NCBI RefSeq assembly: GCF_001866645.1
Contig: NZ_MLYP01000057.1
Span: forward strand, 1 to 62,849
Length of the DNA stretch: 62,849 nucleotides
Direction: 5' to 3'
Source: Streptomyces colonosanans
Lineage (GTDB): Bacteria; Actinomycetota; Actinomycetes; Streptomycetales; Streptomycetaceae
Within the stretch, counting starts at the first letter, position 1. Every line of letters starts with the position of its first letter. A model generated the notes under the pieces. That model made no database searches. It was not told where the DNA came from and worked only from the letters and a program-made list of their open reading frames with translations. Below are positions 50,575-59,694 of the stretch, in pieces. Position numbers and translations under genes: made by a program.

Positions 50575-51027
50575 CTAGACGCCGCCACCGACACCGCGGT
50601 CCGGATTCCGCCACAGCAGCCCGTCGACCGCCCGCCCGAACATCCACCGCGCCACCCAGCCGAGCGGCTGGTCGAAGAATTTCGGCAGCGGGCGTACGGC
50701 CAGCTCCTCCCGCCACACCACGCGCGCGTGCCCCGTGTCGTCGGGACGCACCTCGATCTCCGCCCAGCCCGTGACGAAACCGCCGCGTTTGACCAGGCGG
50801 CAGCGTGTCGGCGGCTGCCAGGCGACCACCTCCATCGGGTCGTCGAAGGCGAGCGGTCCGATGCCGGTGCGGGCCACGAACAGCGTGCCCACTCCCGTCG
50901 GTGGCGGGGTGAGGACCGTGACCCGGGTCAGCGGCACCACGTCCGCGTGGCGCGGCCAGTCCGTGAGCCGTAGCCACGCCTGGTCGGCGGCGAGTGGGGC
51001 GAGGCGTTCGAGGCTGAAGAGGACCAT
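50575..51027 (-). CDS. SRPBCC-family ligand-binding protein
   Basis: The 150-residue protein has the START/SRPBCC pattern: AWLRLTDWPRHADVVPLTRVTV, a central VVAWQPPTRCRLVKRG strand set and a long C-terminal helix (PLGWVARWMFGRAVDGLLWR). Such proteins bind hydrophobic ligands or act as cyclases. It is upstream of the methyltransferase in the same operon. ATG 51027 begins MVLFSLERLAPLAADQ. Confidence 0.8.
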   Translation of the reverse strand: MVLFSLERLAPLAADQAWLRLTDWPRHADVVPLTRVTVLTPPPTGVGTLFVARTGIGPLAFDDPMEVVAWQPPTRCRLVKRGGFVTGWAEIEVRPDDTGHARVVWREELAVRPLPKFFDQPLGWVARWMFGRAVDGLLWRNPDRGVGGGV

Positions 51028-51084
51028 CAGGGGGATCGTACGCGGCGGACGTCCCCCCTGCGGCAAAGCGGGACTGACGATGTG

Positions 51085-51861
51085 TCAGGGACGGTAGACC
51101 GTACCGGGTTCGACCTTCCCCGGTGCCAGCAGCTGGGGCACGGTGACGAAGACGTACCCCCGCTCCTTGAGCGAGTCGATGATTCCGGGCACCGACGGCA
51201 CGGTGCCCGAATAGATGTCGTGGAGCAGGATGATCCCGTCCCGGGACGCCTGCTCCAGCACCCGCTTGCGGATCAGCTCGGGGTCGTCCGTCGTGTAGTC
51301 CTTGGCGGTGACGCTCCACAGCACCTCGGCGAGCCCCTGCTCGCGGGAGATCCGGTGCACGGTGTCGTTCGTACGCCCCTGGGGCGGGCGCATCAGTGTG
51401 GGCTTGCGCCCGGTGAGCTTCTCTATCGCCTCGTCCGGCTTCTTCAGTTCCTCGCGTATCTGCTGCTCTGATATCTCGGTGAGTATCTTGTGGTCCCAGG
51501 TGTGGCTGGCCACTTCATGTCCCTCGGCGGCCATCCGCTGCACCAGCTCCGGGTACTTCTCGATGTGCCGCTTGCCGAGCAGGAAGAACGTGGCCGGGAC
51601 CTGCTTCTCCTTGAGGATGTCGAGCAGCTGTGCCGAGTTCTCGCTGGGTCCGGCGTCGAAGGTCAGTGCGATGCACTTGGCCTGACGGCAGTCCACGGTC
51701 CCGAACCGGGCCGGTGCGCCCGCCGCGGGGTGCGCGCGGACGGTGGCGGGCGCGGTGGTGTGGAGGGTCGTGCACCCCGAGAGCGTGAAGGCGGTCGTGA
51801 ACAGAAGGGCCGCGGCAGGCAACCCGGCCGCACGTTTGATCATCTTCCCCGTCGAAAACAT
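51085..51861 (-). CDS. Polysaccharide deacetylase lipoprotein
   Basis: The 258-residue protein has a lipobox signal (ALLFTTAFTLSGC) and a NodB domain. Motif 1 reads TFDAGPSENS, where the usual second Asp of TFDDGP is Ala; this change occurs in many actinobacterial members. Motif 2 is SHTWDH with both metal His, motif 3 RPPQG and motif 5 LLHD. It probably removes acetyl groups from peptidoglycan or another cell-surface glycan outside the membrane. A 13-bp inverted repeat lies just upstream of the start. Confidence 0.9.
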   Translation of the reverse strand: MFSTGKMIKRAAGLPAAALLFTTAFTLSGCTTLHTTAPATVRAHPAAGAPARFGTVDCRQAKCIALTFDAGPSENSAQLLDILKEKQVPATFFLLGKRHIEKYPELVQRMAAEGHEVASHTWDHKILTEISEQQIREELKKPDEAIEKLTGRKPTLMRPPQGRTNDTVHRISREQGLAEVLWSVTAKDYTTDDPELIRKRVLEQASRDGIILLHDIYSGTVPSVPGIIDSLKERGYVFVTVPQLLAPGKVEPGTVYRP

Positions 51862-51867
51862 GATCGT

Positions 51868-51903
51868 GACTCTACATGCCGCGTGTACATGGCATGCAGA
51901 GTC
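51868..51903. promoter_or_regulatory. 13-bp inverted repeat before the deacetylase gene
   Basis: GACTCTACATGCC (51868-51880) and GGCATGCAGAGTC (51891-51903) match at 12 of 13 positions around a 10-base spacer containing TGTACA. It lies 7-42 bases before the start codon, so it could be an operator or an mRNA hairpin. Confidence 0.5.
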
Positions 51904-51960
51904 GAAAGTGCTGCTCAGACCCGCTTGACCGGCGTCCTGGGTGCGCGTGCCGTAACCGGT

Positions 51961-52767
51961 TCAGAGGTTTGCTGCATGGTCGGGGACGTAGGTCTGCAGA
52001 TCGCGTGGCGGGCGCTCGTAGCCGGTCGCCGGCGGGCGCGGCGGCAACTCCAGCACCGGCGGCTGCACCTCGTGGTAGGGCACGGACCCCAGCAGGTGGG
52101 CGATCATGTTCAGCCGCGCCCGGCGCTTGTCGTCACTCTCCACGACGTACCACGGCGCCTCGGAGATGTCGGTGTGCACCAGCATCTGGTCCTTGGCCCG
52201 GGAGTACGCCTCCCAGCGGGTGATCGACTCCAGGTCCATCCGCGACAGCTTCCAGCGCCGCACCGGGTCCGCCAGGCGCCGGTGGAAACGCTCCTGCTGC
52301 ACGGCGTCGCTCACCGAGAACCAGTACTTGCGCAGCAGGATTCCGTCCTCCACCAGCATCCGTTCGAAGATCGGGCACTGGCGCAGGAAGCGCTGGTGCT
52401 CCTCCTTCGTGCAGAAGCCCATCACGTGCTCGACACCGGCCCGGTTGTACCAGCTGCGGTCGAACAGCACGATCTCCCCGGCGGCGGGCAGATGCTCGAT
52501 GTACCGCTGGAAGTACCACTGGGTACGTTCGCGCTCGGTCGGCGTGGGCAGTGCCGCGATCCGGGCCACGCGCGGACTGAGATGCTCCGTGACCCGCTTG
52601 ATCGTGCTGCCCTTGCCCGCCGCGTCCCGTCCTTCGAAGACGACCACCAGCCGGGCGCCCGTCGACCGCACCCATTCCTGCAGCTTCACCAACTCCGTCT
52701 GCAGGCGGAGCAGTTCCCGCTCGTACACCTTGCGCGGCAGTGTCGCCGCCGCCTTCTTGCCGGCCAT
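51961..52767 (-). CDS. ppk2: Polyphosphate kinase 2
   Basis: The 268-residue class I PPK2 has Walker A FEGRDAAGKGSTIKR at about residues 43-58, the Walker B/lid DRSWYNRAGVEHVMGFC and the downstream PPVLELPPRPP tail. It transfers phosphate between polyphosphate and nucleoside diphosphates in the cytoplasm. ATG 52767 begins MAGKKAAATLPRKVYE. It is divergent from the DevS-like kinase, compatible with a role in energy-limited cells. Confidence 0.92.
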   Translation of the reverse strand: MAGKKAAATLPRKVYERELLRLQTELVKLQEWVRSTGARLVVVFEGRDAAGKGSTIKRVTEHLSPRVARIAALPTPTERERTQWYFQRYIEHLPAAGEIVLFDRSWYNRAGVEHVMGFCTKEEHQRFLRQCPIFERMLVEDGILLRKYWFSVSDAVQQERFHRRLADPVRRWKLSRMDLESITRWEAYSRAKDQMLVHTDISEAPWYVVESDDKRRARLNMIAHLLGSVPYHEVQPPVLELPPRPPATGYERPPRDLQTYVPDHAANL

Positions 52768-52999
52768 GTCGCCTCCCCGCGTCGATGACCAGTCGATGAC
52801 CAACGGACGTCGCGTCCGGCCACGCTCGTACCCGTCCACGGCCGGACACCAGCACCGTACTGATCAGCGAGGGGCCGCGCACCCCGGACGGCCGCTGACC
52901 GGGGCCGACTCCGGCCGTGCCGCAAGGGCGGCGTCGAAGGAGCGCGGGGCGTCGGGCATCCTGAATGGGTCAAGGTCGGAGAGAGGTAAAGGAGCCGTG

Positions 53000-54733
53000 G
53001 TGAGCGAGCGCGGGCAGGGTCGGCACGATGGGACCCCCGGGGCGTCTCCGCAGCTGCGGCTGGACGAGTTGCTGGACGGCCTGCAGGAGCAGGTCCAGCA
53101 GGTGCGGGCGGCCCGGGACAGGATGCGCCCCCTGCTGGACGCGGTGCTGGCCGTCGGTTCCGACCTGGACCTGGGGGTGGTGCTGCACCGCATCGTGGAA
53201 TCCGCGGCCACCCTGGTCGACGCCCGGTACGGGGCGCTCGGGGTACTCGGCGAGGACGGCACGATCAAGCAGTTCGTCACGGTCGGCATGGACGAGGGCA
53301 CCATCGCCCGGATCGGACACTATCCGCGCGGCGAGGGCATCCTCGGCCTGCTCATCCGGCACCCGGAGCCGTTGCGGCTGGCGAACCTGGCGGAACATCC
53401 GGCGTCCGCGGGCTTCCCGCCGGGGCACCCGCCGATGACCAGCTTCCTCGGCGCCCCGATCCGGGTGCGCGACCAGATGTTCGGCAACCTGTATCTGACC
53501 AACAAGAAGGGGGCCGCGGAGTTCGACGCCGATGACGAGGCGGTGCTGCGCACGCTCGCCGCGGCGGCCGGCGTGGCGATCGACAACGCCCGGCTGTACG
53601 ACGACGCCCGGCGCAAGCAGCGGTGGCTGGCGGCGAGTGACGAGCTGACCCGTGGTCTGCTGTCGGGCGGGGACCCCGCCGAAGTCCTGGAGTCCGTCGC
53701 CGGCACCGTGCGGGAACTGGCCCGCGCGGACCTGGTCACCCTGGCGCTGCCGGTCGGCGACAGCGGTGAACTGGTCGTCGAGGTCGCGTCCGGGAAGCGG
53801 GCCGAAGCGCTACGCGGCCTGGTGCTGCCCGTCACCAACCTGGCCGCGAAGGTCTTCGCGTCCGGGGAGACGATCATCAGCGAGGCCGTCAGCGCGGACC
53901 CACGCGCCGAGGGCGGCAGCGCCTCGGTGGTGGAGCTGGGACCGGCCTTCCTCGTGCCGCTCGGCACACGCGACCATGTCCGCGGCGTGCTGCTGGTGGC
54001 GAACGTGCCCGGCGGCCCGGTCTTCCCGGAAGAGGTCGTCGACATGATCACCGGGTTCGGCAACCAGGCGGCCCTGACCCTGGACGTCGCCGAGCACCGG
54101 CGGGACGCGGAACGCATGCTGGTCCTCCGGGACCGCGACCGGATCGCTCGCGATCTTCACGACCTGGTCATCCAGCGGCTGTTCGCCGGGGCCCTGTCCC
54201 TGCAGTCCACGCTGGGCCGGGTCGCCGACCGGCCCCAGGTGGGCGAGCGGATCCAGCGGGTCGTGGACGACCTGGACGACACGATCAAGGTGGTCCGCTC
54301 CACGATCTACGCCCTGCGGGAGAGCGACCGGGCCCGGGGCAGCGGGCTGCGCGCCCGGCTGGTGACGGCCACTGACCGGGCGGCCGAGTCGCTCGGCTTC
54401 ACCCCGGCGCTGCGCATGACCGGCCTGCTGGACACCATGGTGCCCGCCGAGCACGCCGCCCATCTGCTGGCCGTGCTCGGTGAGGCCCTGTCCAACACGG
54501 CCCGGCACGCCCATGCCGCCGCGGTCGACGTGAGCGTCGAGGCGTCCGGTACGGCCCTGCGCCTGTGGGTGGCCGACGACGGCCGGGGGATCGATCCCAC
54601 CGTCACCCGCCGCAGCGGTCTGGGCAACCTGAGAAGGCGGGCCGAGGAACTGGGCGGCACCTTCACCCTGGCCTCGAACAAGCCGAGCGGCACCGTGGTG
54701 GAGTGGGTCGTCCCGCTGCCCGCAGCGTCCTGA
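53000..54733 (+). CDS. GAF-domain sensor histidine kinase, DevS/OsdK-like
   Basis: The 577-residue kinase has two GAF domains (about 40-190 and 210-370), a HisKA_3 dimerisation helix with the phosphorylated His387 in RDLHDLVIQRLF, and a HATPase (EALSNTARHAHA, DDGRGIDP). GAF-A matches mycobacterial DevS/DosT closely (GHYPRGEGILGLLIRHPEPLRL, GHPPMTSFLGAPIRV) and keeps the HPPM His found near the haem ligand in those proteins, so haem-based O2/NO/redox sensing is plausible. GTG 53000 is preferred by its distance from AAAGGAG; GTG 52997 is adjacent. No partner regulator is directly beside it. A MITE begins at the last base of its stop codon. Confidence 0.88.
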   Translation: MSERGQGRHDGTPGASPQLRLDELLDGLQEQVQQVRAARDRMRPLLDAVLAVGSDLDLGVVLHRIVESAATLVDARYGALGVLGEDGTIKQFVTVGMDEGTIARIGHYPRGEGILGLLIRHPEPLRLANLAEHPASAGFPPGHPPMTSFLGAPIRVRDQMFGNLYLTNKKGAAEFDADDEAVLRTLAAAAGVAIDNARLYDDARRKQRWLAASDELTRGLLSGGDPAEVLESVAGTVRELARADLVTLALPVGDSGELVVEVASGKRAEALRGLVLPVTNLAAKVFASGETIISEAVSADPRAEGGSASVVELGPAFLVPLGTRDHVRGVLLVANVPGGPVFPEEVVDMITGFGNQAALTLDVAEHRRDAERMLVLRDRDRIARDLHDLVIQRLFAGALSLQSTLGRVADRPQVGERIQRVVDDLDDTIKVVRSTIYALRESDRARGSGLRARLVTATDRAAESLGFTPALRMTGLLDTMVPAEHAAHLLAVLGEALSNTARHAHAAAVDVSVEASGTALRLWVADDGRGIDPTVTRRSGLGNLRRRAEELGGTFTLASNKPSGTVVEWVVPLPAAS

Positions 54734-54896
54734 CGACCTGGGGAGCAATAGGGAGTGGGTGAAGGAGCGGCGTCCGGTGCGGTCGATCGCAAGGCGCCGG
54801 AAGGTCCTCGTGGCGGAGCTACCAGGACGTTTCGGCAACGCCGTGAGCGGCCGCACCGGGCGCCGCGACGCTGCTCCCTGTTGCTCCCCAGGTCGT
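54733..54896 (+). mobile_element. 164-bp MITE, copy B
   Basis: Same length and ends as copy A at 26135, in opposite orientation: 23-bp inverted repeats at 54733-54755 and 54874-54896. The first base of the element is the last base of the kinase stop codon, so insertion removed any native terminator. An internal segment (54770-54796) matches 25 of 27 bases of the palindromic repeat at 62709-62735. Confidence 0.85.
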
Positions 54897-54944
54897 AAGG
54901 TCGCCGCTCACCACCGTCCGGCGCATTCCGGTGCCGGACGGCGG

Positions 54945-55940
54945 TCAGGGGACGCCGGCCCCGCACCGGTCGGCCGTGAGGCGCGCGGCGGCACGCGGTG
55001 TGCGGCCGCCCTCGGGGCCGTAGCCGAAACGGATCAGCAGTTGGGGGAAGCAGCGTCGCCTCGGGCTGCCGACGGCCGCCCTCAGGTCCGGCCACTCCAT
55101 GGCCTGGTGCAGCATCGAGGTGCGCACCCCGTGCACCGTGGCCACCAGCAGGACCCGCTCCAGCGCCTGGCCCGCCCGCAGCCAGTCCTCCGGGCGGTCA
55201 CGCGCGGTCCACAACAGGGCCACCTGCGCATGGCGTTCGAAGCGCAGGGCGGGCAGGCGCATACCGGGCACCTGACCGGTGAAGTCCCGCATCGGCATCC
55301 GCCCGGCCGCCTCCAGCGGGCCCAGCGCGGTGACCGGGATCCCGTAGGGGTCCTTGTCGCCGGGCGTGCTGATCCAGGCACGGGCCTCGGCGGTACGGGC
55401 CGGGTGGCCGGCGTTGCGTGTCTCGGCGGCGCCGGTCAGACGCAGCAGACGCCGGGTGCCGACGATGTCGGGGACGTCCAGGTGCGCGTGCTCGCCCCGG
55501 GCGGCCGTGATCATCTCCGTCGTGATGGGCTCCGGCACCGGCCGGCCGGTGAAGGGCATACGGCTGGTGTGGCGCCGCTCGACGGCCTCGTACAGAGCGC
55601 GGTACGACGGCCGCCCACCCGGCTCGAGGGCGGTCAGGTGCACGGTGGCCAGCAGATCCGGATCACCGCGATCGGGGAGCAGGTGTACGACGGGACCCCA
55701 GCCCAGATGCGCTGCGGCCACTCGCAGATTGAAGACGGCGGCGCCCACGGACATGTGCAGGGCGCGCCGTTCCGGATCGGCCAGCGGCAGCGGACGTCTG
55801 CGGTCGGCGCGCACCTCGATCGCCCGGGTGAGCGGGTCCATGCCGAACCGCCAGGGCTGCGTGTTGTGGATCGACGGCGCCGCGACCGCTGCTGACAGCA
55901 GGGTCTCCAGCGCAGCCGCATCGACTTCAGGCGTCTGCAT
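54945..55940 (-). CDS. Acg-family nitroreductase-like protein
   Basis: The 331-residue protein has two nitroreductase-like halves, as in Acg (Rv2032) proteins of the mycobacterial dormancy regulon: AVAAPSIHNTQPWRF at the start and RAGQALERVLLVATVHGVRTSML near the end. Acg proteins bind FMN weakly and may store it. ATG 55940 follows AAGGAGCC. It is convergent with the DevS-like kinase, separated by the MITE; in actinobacteria these genes often belong to one hypoxia regulon. Confidence 0.88.
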   Translation of the reverse strand: MQTPEVDAAALETLLSAAVAAPSIHNTQPWRFGMDPLTRAIEVRADRRRPLPLADPERRALHMSVGAAVFNLRVAAAHLGWGPVVHLLPDRGDPDLLATVHLTALEPGGRPSYRALYEAVERRHTSRMPFTGRPVPEPITTEMITAARGEHAHLDVPDIVGTRRLLRLTGAAETRNAGHPARTAEARAWISTPGDKDPYGIPVTALGPLEAAGRMPMRDFTGQVPGMRLPALRFERHAQVALLWTARDRPEDWLRAGQALERVLLVATVHGVRTSMLHQAMEWPDLRAAVGSPRRRCFPQLLIRFGYGPEGGRTPRAAARLTADRCGAGVP

Positions 55941-56290
55941 GACGGCTCCTTCATCGGGCACACAGCGGGGCCGTGCATCCGGCCGCCCGAGGGTCAGGGC
56001 TGACGTGGCGGGCGGCCGGACGGTGACCTGACCGGATGGCATCGGCCGCACCACCACGCGCCTGCCCTGGCCGGGACGGGGGACAGGACCGGGTCGGCGC
56101 TGAGTGCGGTCGTCCACGCGAGTACCTCCGGTTCGATCACCGTCAGCATGCCTCCCCGGGCGCCTCGGCAGCGTCGGCCAACCGGTCCCCGTACGGGGGC
56201 CATTGGGCCCTTCGCGGCGCACCCGAGAGGGCTTGAAAGCCGTCAGGTGCGTCGCAGCCGATGCGTGCCGGCGGTGATGTCACCTCCCCG
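55941..56290. other. Intergenic region upstream of the Acg-like gene
   Basis: I see no gene in these 350 bp. It should hold the promoter of the Acg-like gene, but no clear DevR-type box was found. It also lies downstream of secDF without an obvious strong terminator. Confidence 0.5.
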
Positions 56291-58555
56291 TCATGTCTTC
56301 GATGCGCGGCGGGGCCGGTGCGCCGGGCCGTGGTGGCGATGGAGTTCGATGGCCACCGGGGCGGCGGTGAACACGGAGGAGTAGGTGCCGACCGCGAGGC
56401 CGATGAGCAGGGCGAGGGCGAAGTCGGTGAGCGAGTCCCCGCCGAGCAGGGCCAGGGCGGTGAGGATGAACGCCGCGCCCATGCCGGTGTTGACGGTCCG
56501 GGGCAGCGTCTGCAGGACCGCCTGGTTCGTGACACGTGCCAGGGGCGTCTTGTGCTCGCGCCGCCACAGTTCCCGGATGCGGTCGAAGACGACGACGGAG
56601 TCGTTGACCGAGTAGCCGATGACCGTGAGGACGGCGGCGAGGAACAGCCCGTCGACGGGTTTGCCGAGCCAGGCGAAGATGCCGGTGAGGATGAGCACGT
56701 CGTGGGTCAGGGCGACGACCGCGGCGGTGCCGAACATCCAGCGGAACCGAGCCGCGAGATAGAGGAGTTGGGCACCGAGGGCCACGGCGAGGGCGATCAG
56801 GGCGCCCTGGCGCAGTTCCTTGCCGAGGCTGGGCCCGATCCGCTCGTCGCGGACCTTCTCCGTCGTGCCGCCGAGGCCGCGCACGGCGTCGGTGACGGTG
56901 GCCTCCTCGGCATCGGTCAGCCGGTCGGTGCGCACGGTCAGGCCCCTGTCGCCGGAGGACTGGACGACGGCGCGGGGGAATCCGGCGTCGGTGAGGGCCG
57001 TGCGTGCGCGCTCGGGGTCGACGGGGGTCGTGGTGGAGTACTCGATGAGACGGCCGCCGGTGAACTCGACACCGAAGTCCAGGCCGCGGACCGCGATGCC
57101 CGAGGCCGCCAGGACGAGGACGGCGGCGGAGGCGGCCAGCCAGCGGCGCGGATACCGCATCAGGTCCGGGGCGCGGCGCATGAGGTGGTCGCGGACAGCG
57201 CCGGTGTGTGCGATGCCGGTGATGCGGGGGCGGCGGCGGACACCGGGGCGGGCCGCGGCGTACTCGGCGAGCACCCGGGTGATCACCAGCGCGCTGACCA
57301 TGGAGGCGAGGACACCGATGCCGAGGGTGACACCGAAGCCGCGTACGGGCCCGGAGGCCAGGAAGAACAGCAGTGCGGCCGCGATCAGCGTGGTGATGTT
57401 GGAGTCGGCGATCGCGCTGAAGGCGTTGCGGAATCCGGCCGCCAGAGCCGAGCGCGGGGTGGGGCGATGGCGGGTGGCGTACTCCTCGCGGGCGCGTTCG
57501 AAGACGAGCACGTTGGCGTCCACGGCCATGCCGATCGCCAGGACGAAGCCGGCCAGGCCCGGCAGGGTCAGCGTGGCGCCGAGAGCGGCCAGGGCGGCGT
57601 AGGAGATGAGGCCGTAGCAGGCCAGGGCCACCGTGGCCAGGACGCCCATGAACCGGTAGACGCCGATGATGAACAGCGAGGTCAGGATGGTGCCGATGGC
57701 GGCGGCCCAGGTGCTTGCCTCGATGGCCTGCGCGCCCAGGGTGGGGCCTACGGTGCGCTGTTCGACGGTCTCGACCGGCACGGGCAGTGCTCCGCCGTTG
57801 ATGAGCAGGGCCAGTTCGCGGGCCTCCGTGTCACCGAAGGAGCCGGTGATCTGGGTGGAGCCCCCGGAGATACCGGACCGGCAGGCGACGGACGGGTCGA
57901 CCTGGGGCGAGGAGATGACGGTGTCGTCCAGCACGATGGCGACCCGGCGGGTGGGGTCTCCCGCCGGGTGACAGGCGGCCTCCCCGGTCAGCCGGGCCCA
58001 CCCGTCGCGGCCGGCGCCCTTGAAGTCGAGGGCGACATGCCATCCGGCACCGCCCTGCTGGTCGAATTGGGCGTCGGCGCCCTTGACGTCCTTACCGGTC
58101 AGCGCGGCGTCCTGAAGGCGCAGCCGCTGACCGGACTCGTCGGCGAGGACGCGTTCCCCGGGGCGTTTCGGTTCCGGTCGGCCGGTGTCGTCGGCGCTGT
58201 CGGCCGCGCCCAGCACCTGGTGGAAGGTGAGCTGAGCGGTTCGGCCGAGGACGTCGGCCGCCTTCTTCGGATCCTGCACCCCGGGCAGTTCGACGATGAT
58301 CCGGTTGCCGCCGGAGCGGACGATGGTGGGTTCGGCGACGCCGAGCGCGTCGATACGGCCGCGCAGCACTTCCACGGCGCGGTCGGTGGCCTCGGCGTCG
58401 GCGGTGACCGTGGGGGTGGAGCGGGTCTCCAGCACGATCTGGGTACCACCCCGCAGATCGAGTCCGAGGCGGACCGGCACGGTGACGGCTATGTACAGCG
58501 ATAGGGCGATCACGGAGAGGGCGAACAGCGCTCTCACCCGGAGTGAGCGGGTCAA
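56291..58555 (-). CDS. secDF: Fused SecD-SecF protein translocase subunit
   Basis: The 754-residue fusion contains SecD (first about 440 residues: GLDLRGGTQIVLE, P1 domain with VELPGVQDPKKA, TVGPTLGAQAI and DANVLVFERAREE) and SecF (from about 470: GVEFTGGRLIEY, VIGYSVNDSVVVFDRIRE). About twelve membrane helices are expected. It uses proton motive force to help pull proteins through SecYEG. Streptomyces normally also have separate secD and secF genes, so this is an accessory copy. TTG 58555 is supported by GGAGG six bases upstream; GTG seven codons later is an alternative. It lies downstream of a two-component system. Confidence 0.92.
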   Translation of the reverse strand: MTRSLRVRALFALSVIALSLYIAVTVPVRLGLDLRGGTQIVLETRSTPTVTADAEATDRAVEVLRGRIDALGVAEPTIVRSGGNRIIVELPGVQDPKKAADVLGRTAQLTFHQVLGAADSADDTGRPEPKRPGERVLADESGQRLRLQDAALTGKDVKGADAQFDQQGGAGWHVALDFKGAGRDGWARLTGEAACHPAGDPTRRVAIVLDDTVISSPQVDPSVACRSGISGGSTQITGSFGDTEARELALLINGGALPVPVETVEQRTVGPTLGAQAIEASTWAAAIGTILTSLFIIGVYRFMGVLATVALACYGLISYAALAALGATLTLPGLAGFVLAIGMAVDANVLVFERAREEYATRHRPTPRSALAAGFRNAFSAIADSNITTLIAAALLFFLASGPVRGFGVTLGIGVLASMVSALVITRVLAEYAAARPGVRRRPRITGIAHTGAVRDHLMRRAPDLMRYPRRWLAASAAVLVLAASGIAVRGLDFGVEFTGGRLIEYSTTTPVDPERARTALTDAGFPRAVVQSSGDRGLTVRTDRLTDAEEATVTDAVRGLGGTTEKVRDERIGPSLGKELRQGALIALAVALGAQLLYLAARFRWMFGTAAVVALTHDVLILTGIFAWLGKPVDGLFLAAVLTVIGYSVNDSVVVFDRIRELWRREHKTPLARVTNQAVLQTLPRTVNTGMGAAFILTALALLGGDSLTDFALALLIGLAVGTYSSVFTAAPVAIELHRHHGPAHRPRRASKT

Positions 58556-58620
58556 CAGGGGCCTCCAGCAGGCACACCACAGCCGCGGCGGGCGCGGCGG
58601 CAGAAAGGGAAAAGGGGATG

Positions 58621-59028
58621 TCAGATGCTGGAAGGCGCGGGTGGTGCCCGCCCGCGGTCACACGGGGTGTGCCGCGTGGTGAGCGGCGGATGTTCGGACG
58701 ACGGTGGTGCCCGCGGGGGCTGCGCCCGGACGGCGCTGGTGCTCAGGGGGAGGATGGCGAGGTCACCGGGAGGTGTCGTGCGCTCGCCGAGGGGGGTGCG
58801 GAGGGCTCTGGCCCGGGCGGTGCAGGTGGTGAGGCACGCGTCGTCGGCCAAGGGGCCGGTGTGGTGGGCGGCCGCGACCGCGGCCGCTCGGCTCGGCGCC
58901 GGGTCGGCGGGAGCGTGCCGTACCGGTGCGCCGGCCACGGCGAACGCGGTGACGAGCGTCAGCAGGGCGGCGACCAGTGCGGCGGTCGCCGCCGCGCACA
59001 TGCGTCGGGTGCGCGAAGCCTCGTTCAT
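58621..59028 (-). CDS. Small secreted or membrane-anchored hypothetical protein
   Basis: The 135-residue product has a membrane or signal segment (CAAATAALVAALLTLVTAFAVAG) followed by a Pro/Ala-rich extracytoplasmic part with two Cys (DDACLTTCTARA). It begins four bases after the response regulator stop and precedes secDF, so it is part of that operon. The family is not recognised. Confidence 0.65.
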   Translation of the reverse strand: MNEASRTRRMCAAATAALVAALLTLVTAFAVAGAPVRHAPADPAPSRAAAVAAAHHTGPLADDACLTTCTARARALRTPLGERTTPPGDLAILPLSTSAVRAQPPRAPPSSEHPPLTTRHTPCDRGRAPPAPSSI

Positions 59029-59032
59029 CGGG

Positions 59033-59692
59033 TCAGGGCTCGATGAGGCCTGCGCGGATGGCGTAGCGGGTGAGTTCCAGACGGTTGCGCAGACCGAGCT
59101 TGTGCAGCAGGTTCGCCCGGTGCCGCTGGACGGTCTTGATGCTGATGACCAGGATCTCGGCGATCTCCTTGGAGGAGTGGCCCTCGGCGACGAGCTTGAG
59201 GACCTCCTCCTCGCGGGCCGTCACGATCTGGTCGGGGGCCTCTTCGCCGTGACGGACGCGGTCGAGGTAGTTGCGGATCAGGGCGGTGACCGCCCCCGGG
59301 TAGAGGAAGGGCTCGTCGCGCATCGCGGCCCGGCAGGCGGCGACCAGGTCGCGGTCGGCGACGGACTTCAGGACGTAGCCGCAGGCGCCGGCCTTGAGCG
59401 CCTGGAAGAAGTACTGCTCGTTGTCGTGCATCGTCAGCATCAGGATGCGCAGGCCCGGTTTCAGCGCGGCCAGTTCGCGGGTGGCCTGCAGACCGGTCAG
59501 ACGGGGCATGGCGATGTCGAGGACAGCGAGGTCGATGTCGTGGCTGCGGGCCATCTCGATGGCCTCCGCACCGTCACCGGCCTCGGCGACCACCTCCAGG
59601 TCCGGCTCCCGGTCGAGGATGAGCCGCACCCCGCGACGCACCAGCGCATGGTCGTCGGCCAGAAGGATACGGATCTTGGACGGGTCGGGCAT
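59033..59692 (-). CDS. NarL/LuxR-type response regulator
   Basis: The 219-residue regulator has a receiver domain with the acidic pair DD near residues 13-14, phosphorylatable Asp59 in LAVLDIAMPRL and Lys in YVLKSV. A LuxR HTH follows (LTAREEEVLKL type: VTAREEEVLKLVAEGHSSKEIAEILVIS). The paired kinase ends two bases upstream, so they are co-translated. The targets may include the neighbouring secDF, DksA-like or MreB-like genes; no operator was identified with confidence. Confidence 0.93.
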   Translation of the reverse strand: MPDPSKIRILLADDHALVRRGVRLILDREPDLEVVAEAGDGAEAIEMARSHDIDLAVLDIAMPRLTGLQATRELAALKPGLRILMLTMHDNEQYFFQALKAGACGYVLKSVADRDLVAACRAAMRDEPFLYPGAVTALIRNYLDRVRHGEEAPDQIVTAREEEVLKLVAEGHSSKEIAEILVISIKTVQRHRANLLHKLGLRNRLELTRYAIRAGLIEP

Positions 59693-59694
59693 GG

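Noticed and set aside
51085..51861. Polysaccharide deacetylase inactivated by Asp-to-Ala in TFDAGP
   Set aside because: The variant is common in actinobacterial members with the other metal and catalytic motifs intact, so inactivity should not be assumed.
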